DNA of 64,000 nucleotides from JAPORY01 sp965215385 (lineage in GTDB: Bacteria > Pseudomonadota > Alphaproteobacteria > Rhodobacterales > Rhodobacteraceae), in NCBI GenBank assembly GCA_965215385.1, contig OZ244059.1:2542001-2606000 (forward strand), given 5' to 3'. Below the pieces are notes generated by a model. It did not search any database and was not told the origin of the DNA. It worked only from the letters and a program-made list of their open reading frames with translations. Both the position numbers and the translations under genes were made by a program. Shown here piece after piece: positions 25,954 to 35,664 of this stretch (the first letter of the stretch is position 1; the number at the start of each line of letters is the position of its first letter).

Positions 25954-26599
25954 CGGTTACTCATGGTCGTAGTCAGCGTACAATGTATTGAATGCAGGTC
26001 AGTAATAGCGGATTTCTCGAACTCGGAATTAAGCAGGACTGTCGTACCTTTTTTCGGCTGGCACCGGCACCGCCCGATTTCTCGATCAACCGCAACACAT
26101 TCCCTTGCGGATGCTAAACTTCCGCATGCTCCACTTGCGGGTCAAGGACATCAAAATCGGCTTGATCAATCAGTTTACGTTAGATTGAATGAGAATATTG
26201 GCGCCGAATATGTGCACTTTCTCGCCGTAATTACCACTCGGAACGCGGCAAGCAAGTTAGCGTTGAGATTGCCTTAAGGGCGCAGGGTAGCACAATAGCA
26301 ATTTTCCAGACACACGCGCAACGGTAACTTATGCCCGATGGCAGCGTGAGGTGCAATAAATAATACGATGGATTTTGTCTGGATTGATGTGATAAACTCC
26401 CATTTCTATGCGGAATCATCGGGCACTATTGGTTGTGCTTTGGGTGCGGTTGTGCCGCGCCAGACGAATGATTGATAGCGACGAATTCGATGGTTTCGTG
26501 ACAGAAGTTGCTTGAAATTGGCCGATATGAAAAGCCAATCTACCACTATTACTGAGGAATTCGCCAAATCTTCTAGCGGCGTTAGCAGCAGGCAAGAAC
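25954..26599. other. Intergenic region, cysS to amidase
   Basis: Divergent promoter region of about 650 bases. A 104-codon plus-strand frame (25963-26277) has no recognisable product and is not called. No RNA gene or operator was recognised. Confidence 0.4.
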
Positions 26600-27928
26600 A
26601 TGCAAAACTGGTTAGCACGTAGCGTTGCCGAACTTGGACTCGGCATCGCGAAGAAAAGGCTTGACCCAGTGGAACTCACTGAGAGTTTTCTGCAGGCCAT
26701 CGAGTCGCATGAGTTGTCACATCGAATTTATTCGCGGGTTACTCGTGAGCGAGCCATTGCCGAGGCAGAGTCAGCAAGGCAACGGGTTCTGAATGAGCAC
26801 CGGCTGTCGCTGATTGACGGCGTTCCAATCAGCTGGAAAGATCTTTTTGATACGGCACAAACCGCAACCGAGAGCGGCTCACTGCTGTTGAGAAATCGGG
26901 TGCCATCACAAGACGCCGTCGTTTTGCAAACTGTACAGCAAGCGGGGCTCGTATGCTTGGGCAAAACCCATATGAGCGAACTTGCCTTTTCGGGGCTCGG
27001 TCTCAATCCGATGCTTGCGACCGCACCGAATGTTCATCGCCATGATGCGGCACCCGGTGGATCATCTTCAGGTGCTGCTGCCTCCGTCGCATTCAACCTT
27101 GCCGCCGCCGCGATCGGTAGCGACACTGGCGGTTCAGTGCGCATTCCAGCGGCGTGGAATGATCTGGTCGGTTTGAAAACAACCCACGGACGCTTATCCC
27201 TGCAAGGAGTTGTACCGCTGTGTGCATCATTCGATACCGTCGGCCCGCTTTGTCGTAATGTCGAGGATACCGCTCTCATTTTCGGGGCACTCACCGGCGG
27301 CCAAGTTATGCCGTCTCGACCAGTTGAAATCAATCAATGCCGCTTCGCAACGCTCGAAACCGTGGTTCTTGATGAGATTCAAAGCACCCCATTGATGGCC
27401 TATGAACAGAGTCTTGAAAAGCTACAATTGGCAGGGGCGACCGTTGAGCCGCTAGCTGTACCAGAACTTGAGCTCGCCCTCGACCTCGCGGCGGTGCTAT
27501 ATAGTGCCGAGGCCTACGCGCAATGGCGTGAAGAAATTGAGGCAGCCCCGGACAAAATGTATCAGATGATACGCAATCGTTTCCGCAGCGGAAAAGACGT
27601 TAGTGCCCCCGATTACATCGACGCCTGGTCCACATTGCGACGGATACGAACTCTCTGGAACAAGGCCTGTGCTCCCTATGACGGTATCCTTGCGCCCACA
27701 ATACCGACGCTACCGCCAGACTTGGACAGGTTGCAATCTGAGGCTGCGTATTACCTTCGAGAAAACCAAATGGCCTTGAGAAATACCCGAATTGCTAATT
27801 TAATGGGTATATGTGCTTTGACTCTACCGACGAGAGTTCCCGCCTGCGGGATCATGATCATGGGTAAAGCGTTGCAAGAGGAAGCACTATTACGCTATGG
27901 CACGAGCATCGAACTAGCATTGACCTAA
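26600..27928 (+). CDS. Amidase-signature family protein
   Basis: A 442-residue amidase-signature hydrolase. The Ser-cisSer-Lys triad is visible: Lys in DGVPISWKDLFDTA, the cis-Ser in PGGSSSGAAASVAF, and the nucleophile Ser in SDTGGSVRIPAAWNDLVGLK. It hydrolyses an amide bond of unknown substrate in the cytoplasm. It resembles standalone amidases more than GatA, since gatB and gatC are not nearby and the C-terminal half is shorter. The ATG at 26600 follows GCAGGCAAGAAC. It lies upstream of ftsK and lolA, a frequent alphaproteobacterial neighbourhood. Confidence 0.85.
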   Translation: MQNWLARSVAELGLGIAKKRLDPVELTESFLQAIESHELSHRIYSRVTRERAIAEAESARQRVLNEHRLSLIDGVPISWKDLFDTAQTATESGSLLLRNRVPSQDAVVLQTVQQAGLVCLGKTHMSELAFSGLGLNPMLATAPNVHRHDAAPGGSSSGAAASVAFNLAAAAIGSDTGGSVRIPAAWNDLVGLKTTHGRLSLQGVVPLCASFDTVGPLCRNVEDTALIFGALTGGQVMPSRPVEINQCRFATLETVVLDEIQSTPLMAYEQSLEKLQLAGATVEPLAVPELELALDLAAVLYSAEAYAQWREEIEAAPDKMYQMIRNRFRSGKDVSAPDYIDAWSTLRRIRTLWNKACAPYDGILAPTIPTLPPDLDRLQSEAAYYLRENQMALRNTRIANLMGICALTLPTRVPACGIMIMGKALQEEALLRYGTSIELALT

Positions 27929-28038
27929 ATGTCACAAATTGTTTGCCCCAATGTCGTATTTTGTGGACAAGAGCACTACAAAAATGCTAACAACGAGACA
28001 AAGAGGACACAATCGTCCCATAAATTGAGGCAGTAAAG

Positions 28039-28440
28039 ATGGTATATTTCGAGCAATTTTCGTGTCCGCTAGACGATCAATCGCCGCCGCCTTATGTCGC
28101 TGTCGACGGTGAAGAGTTTGGCACGGTACTGATCAGAACAATTGTTGCAGGGCGACAGGCGACTTTGCCAAACGGGCGTAACTGCGAAACCATTGCCCTA
28201 GTCAGTGCTGGACATTTCTGGCGGTGCAAAAGCTGCACTCATTCTCCTTGCGCCGCGATGGCGAAAGGGGTTCGCAACTGCCTTGGTCTGGACTTCAACT
28301 TAAGAACTCTGGTTTTGGCTGCAGGTGCACCCCGCAAGAGCGGATACTACCTTAAAACGGCACGATATCGCCGATTGACCGAGCAGTTATCGAAGCGAAC
28401 CTTTGGTTGCAATGGGTCGCACGACGCTCGGTGCCACTGA
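28039..28440 (+). CDS. Unknown Cys-rich small protein upstream of ftsK
   Basis: A 133-residue protein with no family that I recognise. It has eight cysteines. Four lie in the cluster WRCKSCTHSPCAAMAKGVRNC, spaced C-x2-C-x4-C-x10-C, which could bind a metal or an iron-sulfur cluster, and two more lie near the C-terminus (GCNGSHDARC). There is no signal peptide or membrane segment. ATG at 28039 with AGTAAAG upstream. It ends 10 bases before ftsK on the same strand, so the two are probably cotranscribed. Function unknown. Confidence 0.55.
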   Translation: MVYFEQFSCPLDDQSPPPYVAVDGEEFGTVLIRTIVAGRQATLPNGRNCETIALVSAGHFWRCKSCTHSPCAAMAKGVRNCLGLDFNLRTLVLAAGAPRKSGYYLKTARYRRLTEQLSKRTFGCNGSHDARCH

Positions 28441-28449
28441 GGTACGACG

Positions 28450-31272
28450 ATGGCATTACTCAATCAACAAGGTCGCGACCCACTTCTTGATACCCGTGTG
28501 CAAGCGGCCATCCAACGACGCGCCAAAGAATTGATTGGTGTCGGACTGTTGGTACTCGGAGCTGTAACGGTCCTTATGCTCGTTTCTTATTCCGCTGATG
28601 ATCCCAATTGGTGGGTTTCGAGTGATGGTGCGGTGCAGAATATCATGGGGCGCACCGGTGCTGCTATTGCCGCACCACTAATCATCATCATCGGGCTGAG
28701 TTCATGGGGATTCGCGGCCGCTTTTTTGGTCTGGGGTTTGCGTTTGATTTTGCATTGCGGTGAAGAGCGCGTTCTGAGTCGATTAATCTTTCTTCCCGTC
28801 GCAATTGGGCTCGCAGCCGTATGCGCGTCCAATATACATCCTTGGAGTGATTGGTCGGCATCGCACAGTTTTGGACTTGGTGGTCTCTTCGGCGACACGT
28901 TTCTAGCGTTTTTGCTTACGTTGTTGCCCCTAGAATCGATCCGTGGTGTCATGGTTATCTGGATTGTACTCGGCTTTCTACTAGTTTTCCTTTGCGGCTT
29001 TATTCTGGGGTTTACGCGAACAGAGCTATCATGGCTCTTGCGCCGATCAGGCTGGGGTCTTGTTATGATTTACTCGGGTCTTCTGCGCATGCTTGAGAGC
29101 CTCGCGGGTGGGACCTTTCGCGTCGCAAGAGACTCCTATGAGAGTTACCTAGCACCGGCCGACGATGGCAGTGAACACCGTGAAGTTATAGCTTCGTCGC
29201 CATCAGGCCGTCATCGTATGGGAACCACTAAAGATACGACCGTTGGGAATATTTTGCGTAGGGAACCACCCCTAGTTGGCACGGAACCGGCGGCGAGCGT
29301 TTATGCCGGTAGAACTTCGGGAGGAGAGGGAACTCAGGGACTTACGCGGGAGACAGGAAGCGAGCGGGCAAGTGCCGAGTCGTCATCCTCGGAGGATCGC
29401 ATAACGCGAAAAATATCAGCTGCGATTGCCGATCGAATGTCATCCCTATATGGACAAGTCGCACCAGACGGAACCGATGACGCGGAGGAGCGAAAATATT
29501 CCCCGGCACCGTTGATTTACCGGCCGAATGGAGATGAAACGACGCCGTCTGAACCAGAGTTATCCGCGCCAGATCAATTTGAACCGACAAATGAACCGCC
29601 GATCAGTGAGCAGGTCTTGCCGATTGAAGCACCAGAAGTCAGCCCGCAGTTGCCGGCGGACTTAGGGCGGGTAGTTCTCAGTCGACCCAAGTCTCTGTTC
29701 CCACTGTCACGCCGCGCTAGAGCTGAAGCGCAACCGCCGCTCGCTTTTGAGGATCATCAAAAGGAATTTGAACTTCCGCCTCTCGGATTACTCGCCAACC
29801 CTACCGAACCGATCTATACGAACTTGAGTAGCGAGGCGCTGGAAGAAAACGCCCGGATGCTTGAGGTCGTGCTTGATGACTACGGGGTAAAGGGCGAAAT
29901 TGTCGCTGTCCGTCCCGGTCCCGTGGTGACGATGTATGAACTAGAACCGGCACCTGGATTGAAGGCTTCGCGAGTGATTGGATTGGCTGATGATATCGCC
30001 CGGTCGATGTCAGCCTTGTCTGCTCGCGTGTCAACGGTTCCCGGGCGATCTGTTATTGGAATTGAGCTCCCGAATGACCAACGAGAGAAAGTAGTTTTAA
30101 GAAAAATCCTCTCCTCGCAATCCTTTGGCGACTCGCATATGCGTCTTCCGCTTGCGCTCGGAAAAGATATCGGCGGTGATCCAGTCGTCGCAAACCTCGC
30201 ACGAATGCCACACCTGTTGATTGCTGGTACGACGGGCTCAGGAAAGTCAGTCGCGATCAACACCATGATATTGAGTCTACTTTATAAGCTGACGCCCGAT
30301 GAATGCCGCCTCATCATGATTGATCCGAAAATGCTCGAACTGAGTGTCTATGATGGGATCCCGCACCTCTTGTCACCCGTCGTAACGGACCCAAAAAAGG
30401 CACTTGTTGCTCTGAAATGGGTAGTTGGCGAGATGGAGGAGCGCTACCGCAAGATGTCGAAGATGGGCGTTCGAAACATTGAGGGATTTAATGGCCGAGT
30501 AAGTGAAGCTCTTGCGAAGGACGAGATGTTTGTCCGCACTGTGCAGACGGGTTTCGACGAAGAGACCGGCGAACCAATTTTTGAATCAGAGGAGATTATG
30601 CCTGAGGTTTTGCCTTATATTGTCGTGATTGTTGATGAAATGGCAGACCTGATGATGGTGGCGGGTAAAGAAATCGAGGCCTGCATTCAGCGCTTGGCTC
30701 AAATGGCACGGGCAAGCGGGATTCACCTCATTATGGCGACCCAGCGACCATCGGTTGACGTGATTACAGGCACGATCAAGGCAAATTTTCCAACCCGCAT
30801 TTCCTTTCAGGTAACTTCGAAAGTTGATAGTCGAACGATTCTTGGTGAAATGGGGGCCGAGCAACTCCTTGGTATGGGCGACATGTTATATATGGCGGGA
30901 GGTGCTAAGATCATGCGGTGTCACGGCCCGTTCGTAAGTGATGAGGAAGTTGAGGTTGTGGTCAAACATCTTAAGGGCTTTGGACCTCCCGAATATGTGC
31001 AAGCGGTAGTTGACGGGCCTGACGAGGCCCGAGAGAGTGATATTGACCGAGTGTTAGGTCTAGGCGGCAATAGTGACGAAGCTGATGCGCTCTATGATCA
31101 GGCCGTCCAAATTGTACTGACTGACCGCAAGTGTTCTACATCTTACATTCAAAGAAAATTATCGATTGGCTATAACAAAGCTGCACGGCTCGTTGAGCAG
31201 ATGGAAGATCAGGGTTTAATCTCGGCGGCGAATCATGTCGGCAAACGGGAAATTCACATCCCAGAGCCGTAA
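28450..31272 (+). CDS. ftsK: DNA translocase FtsK
   Basis: A 940-residue septal DNA pump that coordinates chromosome segregation with cell division. The N-terminal region has four to five membrane segments (about 30-195). A Pro/Glu/Ser-rich linker follows (about 220-440). The RecA-like motor has Walker A GTTGSGKSVAINTMI (about 593-607), Walker B YIVVIVDEMADLMM, and ATQRPSVDVITGTIKANFPT. The C-terminal gamma winged helix (about 870-935; QIVLTDRKCSTSYIQRKLSI) reads KOPS polarity sequences. Length is typical for alphaproteobacteria. lolA follows on the same strand. Confidence 0.96.
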   Translation: MALLNQQGRDPLLDTRVQAAIQRRAKELIGVGLLVLGAVTVLMLVSYSADDPNWWVSSDGAVQNIMGRTGAAIAAPLIIIIGLSSWGFAAAFLVWGLRLILHCGEERVLSRLIFLPVAIGLAAVCASNIHPWSDWSASHSFGLGGLFGDTFLAFLLTLLPLESIRGVMVIWIVLGFLLVFLCGFILGFTRTELSWLLRRSGWGLVMIYSGLLRMLESLAGGTFRVARDSYESYLAPADDGSEHREVIASSPSGRHRMGTTKDTTVGNILRREPPLVGTEPAASVYAGRTSGGEGTQGLTRETGSERASAESSSSEDRITRKISAAIADRMSSLYGQVAPDGTDDAEERKYSPAPLIYRPNGDETTPSEPELSAPDQFEPTNEPPISEQVLPIEAPEVSPQLPADLGRVVLSRPKSLFPLSRRARAEAQPPLAFEDHQKEFELPPLGLLANPTEPIYTNLSSEALEENARMLEVVLDDYGVKGEIVAVRPGPVVTMYELEPAPGLKASRVIGLADDIARSMSALSARVSTVPGRSVIGIELPNDQREKVVLRKILSSQSFGDSHMRLPLALGKDIGGDPVVANLARMPHLLIAGTTGSGKSVAINTMILSLLYKLTPDECRLIMIDPKMLELSVYDGIPHLLSPVVTDPKKALVALKWVVGEMEERYRKMSKMGVRNIEGFNGRVSEALAKDEMFVRTVQTGFDEETGEPIFESEEIMPEVLPYIVVIVDEMADLMMVAGKEIEACIQRLAQMARASGIHLIMATQRPSVDVITGTIKANFPTRISFQVTSKVDSRTILGEMGAEQLLGMGDMLYMAGGAKIMRCHGPFVSDEEVEVVVKHLKGFGPPEYVQAVVDGPDEARESDIDRVLGLGGNSDEADALYDQAVQIVLTDRKCSTSYIQRKLSIGYNKAARLVEQMEDQGLISAANHVGKREIHIPEP

Positions 31273-31336
31273 TTCCGTCATCCGGTAGTAAAAGAAACCT
31301 TTGCTCACCGATGAGCACTGCTTTGAGGAGTGCGTC

Positions 31337-31933
31337 GTGTATCGATCACTGCTGACCTTCCTGTTTTTCCTTTTCAGTCCGAGTCTTGCAGCAGCCGAGG
31401 AACTATCGCTTGCGCAACTCTCGCGCTACTTGGATGACTTGCGCAGCGTCCAAGTGCGCTTTAGTCAAGTTAACAGCGATAGCAGCGTGAGCGCTGGCAC
31501 CTTGTACCTCCGTAGGCCAGGTGGTCTGCGGTTAGAGTATGATCCGCCTGAGAATACTATTGTTTTAGCAGGTAAGCGGGTAGTTATTATTGCTGATCCC
31601 AAGTCAAACGCGCCGCCACAGACATTTCCCACGCGGCGGACGCCGCTATCGGTTTTGCTATCAGACATGATTGATCTCCTGGGCTCTGAACTCATTATCG
31701 ATCTTAGCTATGAGGAGACTCTCACTCTGCTGACCGTAGTAGATCCGAGGCAGCCGCGGGACGGCACAATTCAGCTAGCCTTTACGGCTAATCCGGTTGC
31801 GTTGAGCGGCTGGATTCTGACCGATGCATCGGGATCGAAAACGTCGATATTGCTAGAAGAGTTGGTGCCGGTTGAGAGCTTACCGAACGCGCTCTTTAAT
31901 CCAACTCTGCTTCAACCTGATTCATCGAAATAG
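31337..31933 (+). CDS. lolA: Outer-membrane lipoprotein carrier protein LolA
   Basis: A periplasmic chaperone that carries lipoproteins from LolCDE to the outer membrane. The start is a GTG at 31337 with GAGGAG six bases upstream, placing VYRSLLTFLFFLFSPSLAAA as a clean signal peptide; a TTG at 31301 would put 12 odd residues in front. The mature protein of about 178 residues has the LolA pattern: ARYLDDL-like start (SRYLDDLRSVQVRFSQV), GTLYLRRPGGLRLEYDPP, and QLAFTANPVALSGWILTDAS. The position behind ftsK is common in the class. The sequence after it is an ISAs1-type remnant. Confidence 0.9.
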   Translation: MYRSLLTFLFFLFSPSLAAAEELSLAQLSRYLDDLRSVQVRFSQVNSDSSVSAGTLYLRRPGGLRLEYDPPENTIVLAGKRVVIIADPKSNAPPQTFPTRRTPLSVLLSDMIDLLGSELIIDLSYEETLTLLTVVDPRQPRDGTIQLAFTANPVALSGWILTDASGSKTSILLEELVPVESLPNALFNPTLLQPDSSK

Positions 31934-31989
31934 TGGTGTTTGCTGTCAAGGCACTCAGCGTAATCGCTGCACTCAAACCCGTCGTCGGT

Positions 31990-33010
31990 TTTGGGCAACT
32001 TTTTGCTTGGGAAGATCAATGTGAGCTGGGGATGTCCTTTCTCCATACTGACTCTTCGTAGTTTCTAGACTGGCTTGATGAGCGTTACGGTTTCTGCAGA
32101 AGGCAGGTTGTCGCTGCCAGATGTTAACGTGCCTTAGTGGCGGACTTTGAGTACGCGCATCCCGAGGTCGGTCGCAAGAGCGTCGCCGTTGATGGCAAAA
32201 CGCTCCGAAACGCAACCGATGCTGAGGGAAAACAAGTGCATATGATCGGGTTGCACGCGCACGATGATCACCGGCCACTGGCCACCGCTACGACAACCCT
32301 GCCAACGGGAACCGGAGCGTGACAAAGCGAACCAACGAAATTGGAGCCGTTAAAACCCGCATCGAACGGGCCAGTGATCGGAAGGGAACCGTCATCACCG
32401 CCGATACCAGGTTGACACAAAAATCGGTGGTTCGACAGATTTTGACCGCGATGGCGATTATCTGCTCATGGCCAAAGATAATCAGAAAATCCTTGCGGCC
32501 GACCTTCGGTTATATTTCGAAGCAAAAAGGGACAATCGCCGGATTTTGTACCGGACGATGGCCGCGCCGAGCACGGTCGCGTCGCGTCGCGGGCGATTTG
32601 GACAACCCCCACGTTAAGCGGCTATTTGCCATTCCCCGGCAGCAAACAGGCTTTCATGATTGAACGGAAACGCTGGGTTGCGAAGCTGGGAACAAAGTTG
32701 GCAAGTCAAGCCTTGAATATGTTTGCGTCATCACCAGTCTTGATCCCGACTAAGCCGATGCCGAAGCCCGGTTGCGGCGCAACCGCAACCATTGGTCGAT
32801 CTCAGCGCGGCACAATACATTAGATGCTTCGGAAAAGTGGAAGGAAGACAACAGCCGCATTCGCGCTGGCAACGGACCCCGAAATATGCGTATTTTGCGA
32901 TGGTGTGCGCTCTTCATTCTCGGCAAACGGCTGGGAAATAGCAATATTTCTCTCGCCTGCAAACGCCGTCGGCGGCAGCAAAGACCGCGTCCCTTGCTAG
33001 ATTATCTGCG
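31990..33010 (+). pseudogene. ISAs1-family transposase remnant
   Basis: Pieces of one DDE transposase lie in at least three frames. HPEVGRKSVAVDGKTLRNAT carries the first catalytic Asp (about 32155-32210). Then come TKRTNEIGAVKTRI and GTVITADTRLTQKSV with the second Asp, YLLMAKDNQKILAADLRLYF in a shifted frame (about 32457-32520), and RRNRNHWSIS, then EDNSRIRAGNGPRNM (about 32770-32890) for the C-terminal region with the catalytic Glu area. In-frame stops (for example a TAA within ITSLDPD*ADAEA) and frameshifts show it is dead. Element ends were not identified. Confidence 0.8.
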
Positions 33011-33377
33011 CCTGACGAAAAACGCTCGGGGTCATCGCCATCGAGACGCAATGGGTTAGCTTTACAACCCGCCCATTCCCACCGAGTTAACCGCCGAGAC
33101 CCGACCGCTTTGACTGTCTAGTGCGTCGCCGTGCGCCGGTGAAAAAACCGTGGATACGCGTACTCTGCGCCGTTGATCGGCCAATTACGGCCGGTTGACT
33201 TGCTATCCACCGTAAATCCATCCATTCTCAGACCATCACCGTTACGATTCTCGATCCTGAGAACGGTCAGTTCAGGTCAAAAAACAATTTTTCCCGGAAT
33301 ATTTGCACAGTAGACTTTTACGGCGGTTTGTTGTAAGGGGCACTTTTGGTAACTCGCGATTACTTGCCCATTCTGAA
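33011..33377. other. Gap after ISAs1 remnant
   Basis: No gene recognised; it is probably tail sequence of decayed mobile DNA. Confidence 0.35.
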
Positions 33378-33974
33378 TCAATCAGTATCGGGTGCGTCGC
33401 AAAGAGTAGTCCATGATCCTGTAGAGTCATTATAATAACGGCGACGGACAGATTCTTCTGAACAACTATTACCATCAGAGTAAGTCGTGAAGCAAATCTT
33501 TACGAATGGCTTCTTATGCGTATATCCTTGCGTAGCACCCCCCTCATACTTAGCGTAAGCGAAAGCGGTGTATCTGGTGCTGGGATCCAGCGATTCGACG
33601 GTTCGATTGAACGGGGTTCTCGGGCCGAATGTACTCACCAGTTCTGCAAGCCGTTCATCAAGAATTACCGTGGAGTCACTGACTTTCTCGACCCGCAACC
33701 ATAGGGGCAAGCTACTTTGTAGTGGGTGTCCAGGCGCAGCACCCACCCAAGTAGGGAAATCTTGTTTAGCAAGGTAACCAGATTCTTTCAGGCTATATGG
33801 ATTTGCAAACATTAGAGAAAGTGACACATTGTCTTGTCCCTCAATTAACACGTTAAGCTCACACCAACCGCACTTATTCAGTTCGGTGCAGGTGCTGTTG
33901 GCTTGCGCGATACTAACCATCGCCACCAACGACACGGTTATCATCCCTCTCACGAGAGTGTGTGTTGAAGTCAT
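33378..33974 (-). CDS. Secreted Cys-containing protein, FN3-like, relative of the 62-63.6 kb pair
   Basis: A 198-residue protein with a signal peptide (MTSTHTLVRGMITVSLVAM, then VSIAQANS). The ATG at 33974 has GGAGAC upstream. The mature part begins CTELNKCGWCELNV. It contains a fibronectin-III-like strand pattern, ESLDPSTRYTAFAYAKYEG followed by KPFVKICFTTYSDG, which parallels LTPNTSYTVEVRAAN and SCFRTAFD in the gene at 62930-63631. It ends with YNDSTGSWTTLCDAPD. The family is not recognised. Common descent with the 62-63 kb pair is an inference from this alignment by eye. Confidence 0.55.
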   Translation of the reverse strand: MTSTHTLVRGMITVSLVAMVSIAQANSTCTELNKCGWCELNVLIEGQDNVSLSLMFANPYSLKESGYLAKQDFPTWVGAAPGHPLQSSLPLWLRVEKVSDSTVILDERLAELVSTFGPRTPFNRTVESLDPSTRYTAFAYAKYEGGATQGYTHKKPFVKICFTTYSDGNSCSEESVRRRYYNDSTGSWTTLCDAPDTD

Positions 33975-34229
33975 TGTTCAAGTCTCCTTTCAGCACATCT
34001 GCGCTGCTTGAAACGTCATCCATTCAAGCAGCTTATCTCTGTCCTTTTCGGCATTTTTGCAGCACTGACGAAAAACGCTCGTGGTCATCTGGCCGCAATG
34101 GGCTAGCCTCTAACTTCCTGACATCGACACGCTTTGCCATCTCAAAATGACGCTGATTTTTGAATTATCACTTCAGGATTCCGTGCCGCAGATTGATTGT
34201 TGATTGAAAGTGCATGAATCTCATCCTTA

Positions 34230-34790
34230 GCTTGGCGTTAAACCAAAACTTATTTCAGAACAAGGGATTGTCCAACAGAAAACGCGATTTTTCTCGATTT
34301 TTGATGCAATTAGGGCAAAATATCTCGAGCCCGAAGTCAAGATCTCTGAAGTTTTGGTTGAAAACAATTGTGCAGTAACGAGGACTGGAAAGTTTCGGGT
34401 CAGACGAAGGCCGATGCACAAACGGGTGCGCCGCACCCTCAAACGCATAAAGGCTACACGCCGCAAACGGATGCACGAGAGCAAATATGCGGTTGCCAGA
34501 TGGCTTGGCTCGGTCATCAACGGATGGCTGAACGATAATGTTGTGCCTGGAACCGCAAGAAATCTCCAAGCGTTATCCATAAAATCGGACGCCTATTCTT
34601 GGCGGTTTGCGTCGGCGCGGGCAGAAGGATAAGACCAGCTGGATATTTGTTAAGCGTGTTGCAAAAATTTTGTTGTCCGCGGCCCACCATTCGTCCGCCG
34701 TGGCCGGACCAACGACTTGCGATCTGACTCAAGGCAAAAGCCGTATGTATTAACGGGCACGTTCGGATTTGTGCGGGGGGACTGAGGAGG
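34230..34790 (+). pseudogene. Group II intron reverse transcriptase/maturase, C-terminal remnant
   Basis: The frame at 34354-34632 reads CAVTRTGKFRVRRRPMHKRV, RRTLKRIKATRRKRMHESKY and VARWLGSVINGWLNDNVVPG. This matches the end of the reverse transcriptase and the X (maturase) domain of bacterial group II intron proteins (G.F...R.T...R...KL..IK...R.RMH...WL..V..G...Y..VP). After a shift, RARSDLCGGTEE at about 34750-34790 resembles their C-terminal RICAGG motif. The YADD catalytic region and the rest of the intron are absent, and no intact ribozyme domain V was identified. Confidence 0.65.
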
Positions 34791-34840
34791 CCCAGTTTCT
34801 TCCTACCGCGACAATTCTTCAAATGCGACCAGACGCACCT

Positions 34841-35434
34841 TTATGCGCGACGAATGAGGCGACAGCTTGCAAGTTGACTTTGGTACTTGCGAGACCGTTG
34901 CTCAACTTGCTGAGAGACGCCGATGAGCCAGTTTTTTTTGCGATAGCTTCCGCGGGAGTAGCCGCGTCGTCCTTCATGATACGCAAGGTATTGGTTGCGG
35001 GCGTCATCAAGCGGAATGCCTAATTGTCGGCGACTGCCAACCATGTACCAACCAATAAAGTCTGCGGCGTCGTATATGTTTGTGCGTCTTGCCCATCGGT
35101 TTCTTGTAGAACGCCGATAATCATCCCAAGTGCCGTCTAGGGCTTGCGAGTATCCATAGGCCGTAGATCGACGCTTAACCGGGATGAAACCCAAGGCATA
35201 GCGGTAAGGTGGACGGGCATTACTGATGAAGCCACTCTCGTGGTAGATCGTTGCCATCTGAACATGGATGGGTATTCCCCAACGCCGCTCGGCCGCGCGA
35301 AAAGCCCTTAGATACTTTGGGCGTTCTTGTAAAATACCACAGGCATTCTCCAGTTTCCGGGGAGCCGAGCCATATCCGCCGCCGCAAGATATGAGCAATA
35401 AGCAGATAAATACTGTTCCGAGTATTCGGCTCAT
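34841..35434 (-). CDS. Lysozyme-like (SLT) lipoprotein
   Basis: A 197-residue lipoprotein with signal and lipobox MSRILGTVFICLLLISCGGG (acylated Cys17). The transglycosylase-like fold shows in WGIPIHVQMATIYHESGFIS, with the probable catalytic Glu in YHESGF, then YGYSQALDGTWDDYR and NQYLAYHEGRRGYSRGSYR. It resembles the family annotated as transglycosylase SLT domain-containing lipoproteins, expected to cut peptidoglycan at the outer membrane. ATG at 35434. It stands alone among mobile-element remnants, but its own frame is intact. Confidence 0.75.
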   Translation of the reverse strand: MSRILGTVFICLLLISCGGGYGSAPRKLENACGILQERPKYLRAFRAAERRWGIPIHVQMATIYHESGFISNARPPYRYALGFIPVKRRSTAYGYSQALDGTWDDYRRSTRNRWARRTNIYDAADFIGWYMVGSRRQLGIPLDDARNQYLAYHEGRRGYSRGSYRKKNWLIGVSQQVEQRSRKYQSQLASCRLIRRA

Positions 35435-35664
35435 AGTGCCCTGTTTGATTGGCTTAGATCAATGCTATTGACTAATACTGAGGGGATGTAAAGGTAATCG
35501 GTCTGCAGCTCGCTGCTCTATACCGGTGCTTCATCGTTCTTTCAACATAGTGAGGTCATTTCATCGCTGCAATTTCTTTGCTGCGTTTGGATTCGAAAGA
35601 GTTCGACAATTTTCCACCGCGCTGCAAACAATAAAACCCCTCCGTCCTTTAGGGCGGGGAGTAG
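35435..35664. other. Short gap
   Basis: No gene. The stretch AAAACCCCTCCGTCCTTTAG-GGCGGGGAG near 35633-35662 can pair CCCC.CC with GGCGGGG and may end the AEC transcript from the minus strand. Confidence 0.3.

Noticed and set aside
25963..26277. 104-codon plus-strand frame in the cysS-amidase gap
   Set aside because: No ribosome binding site, no recognisable product, and composition like random frames nearby.
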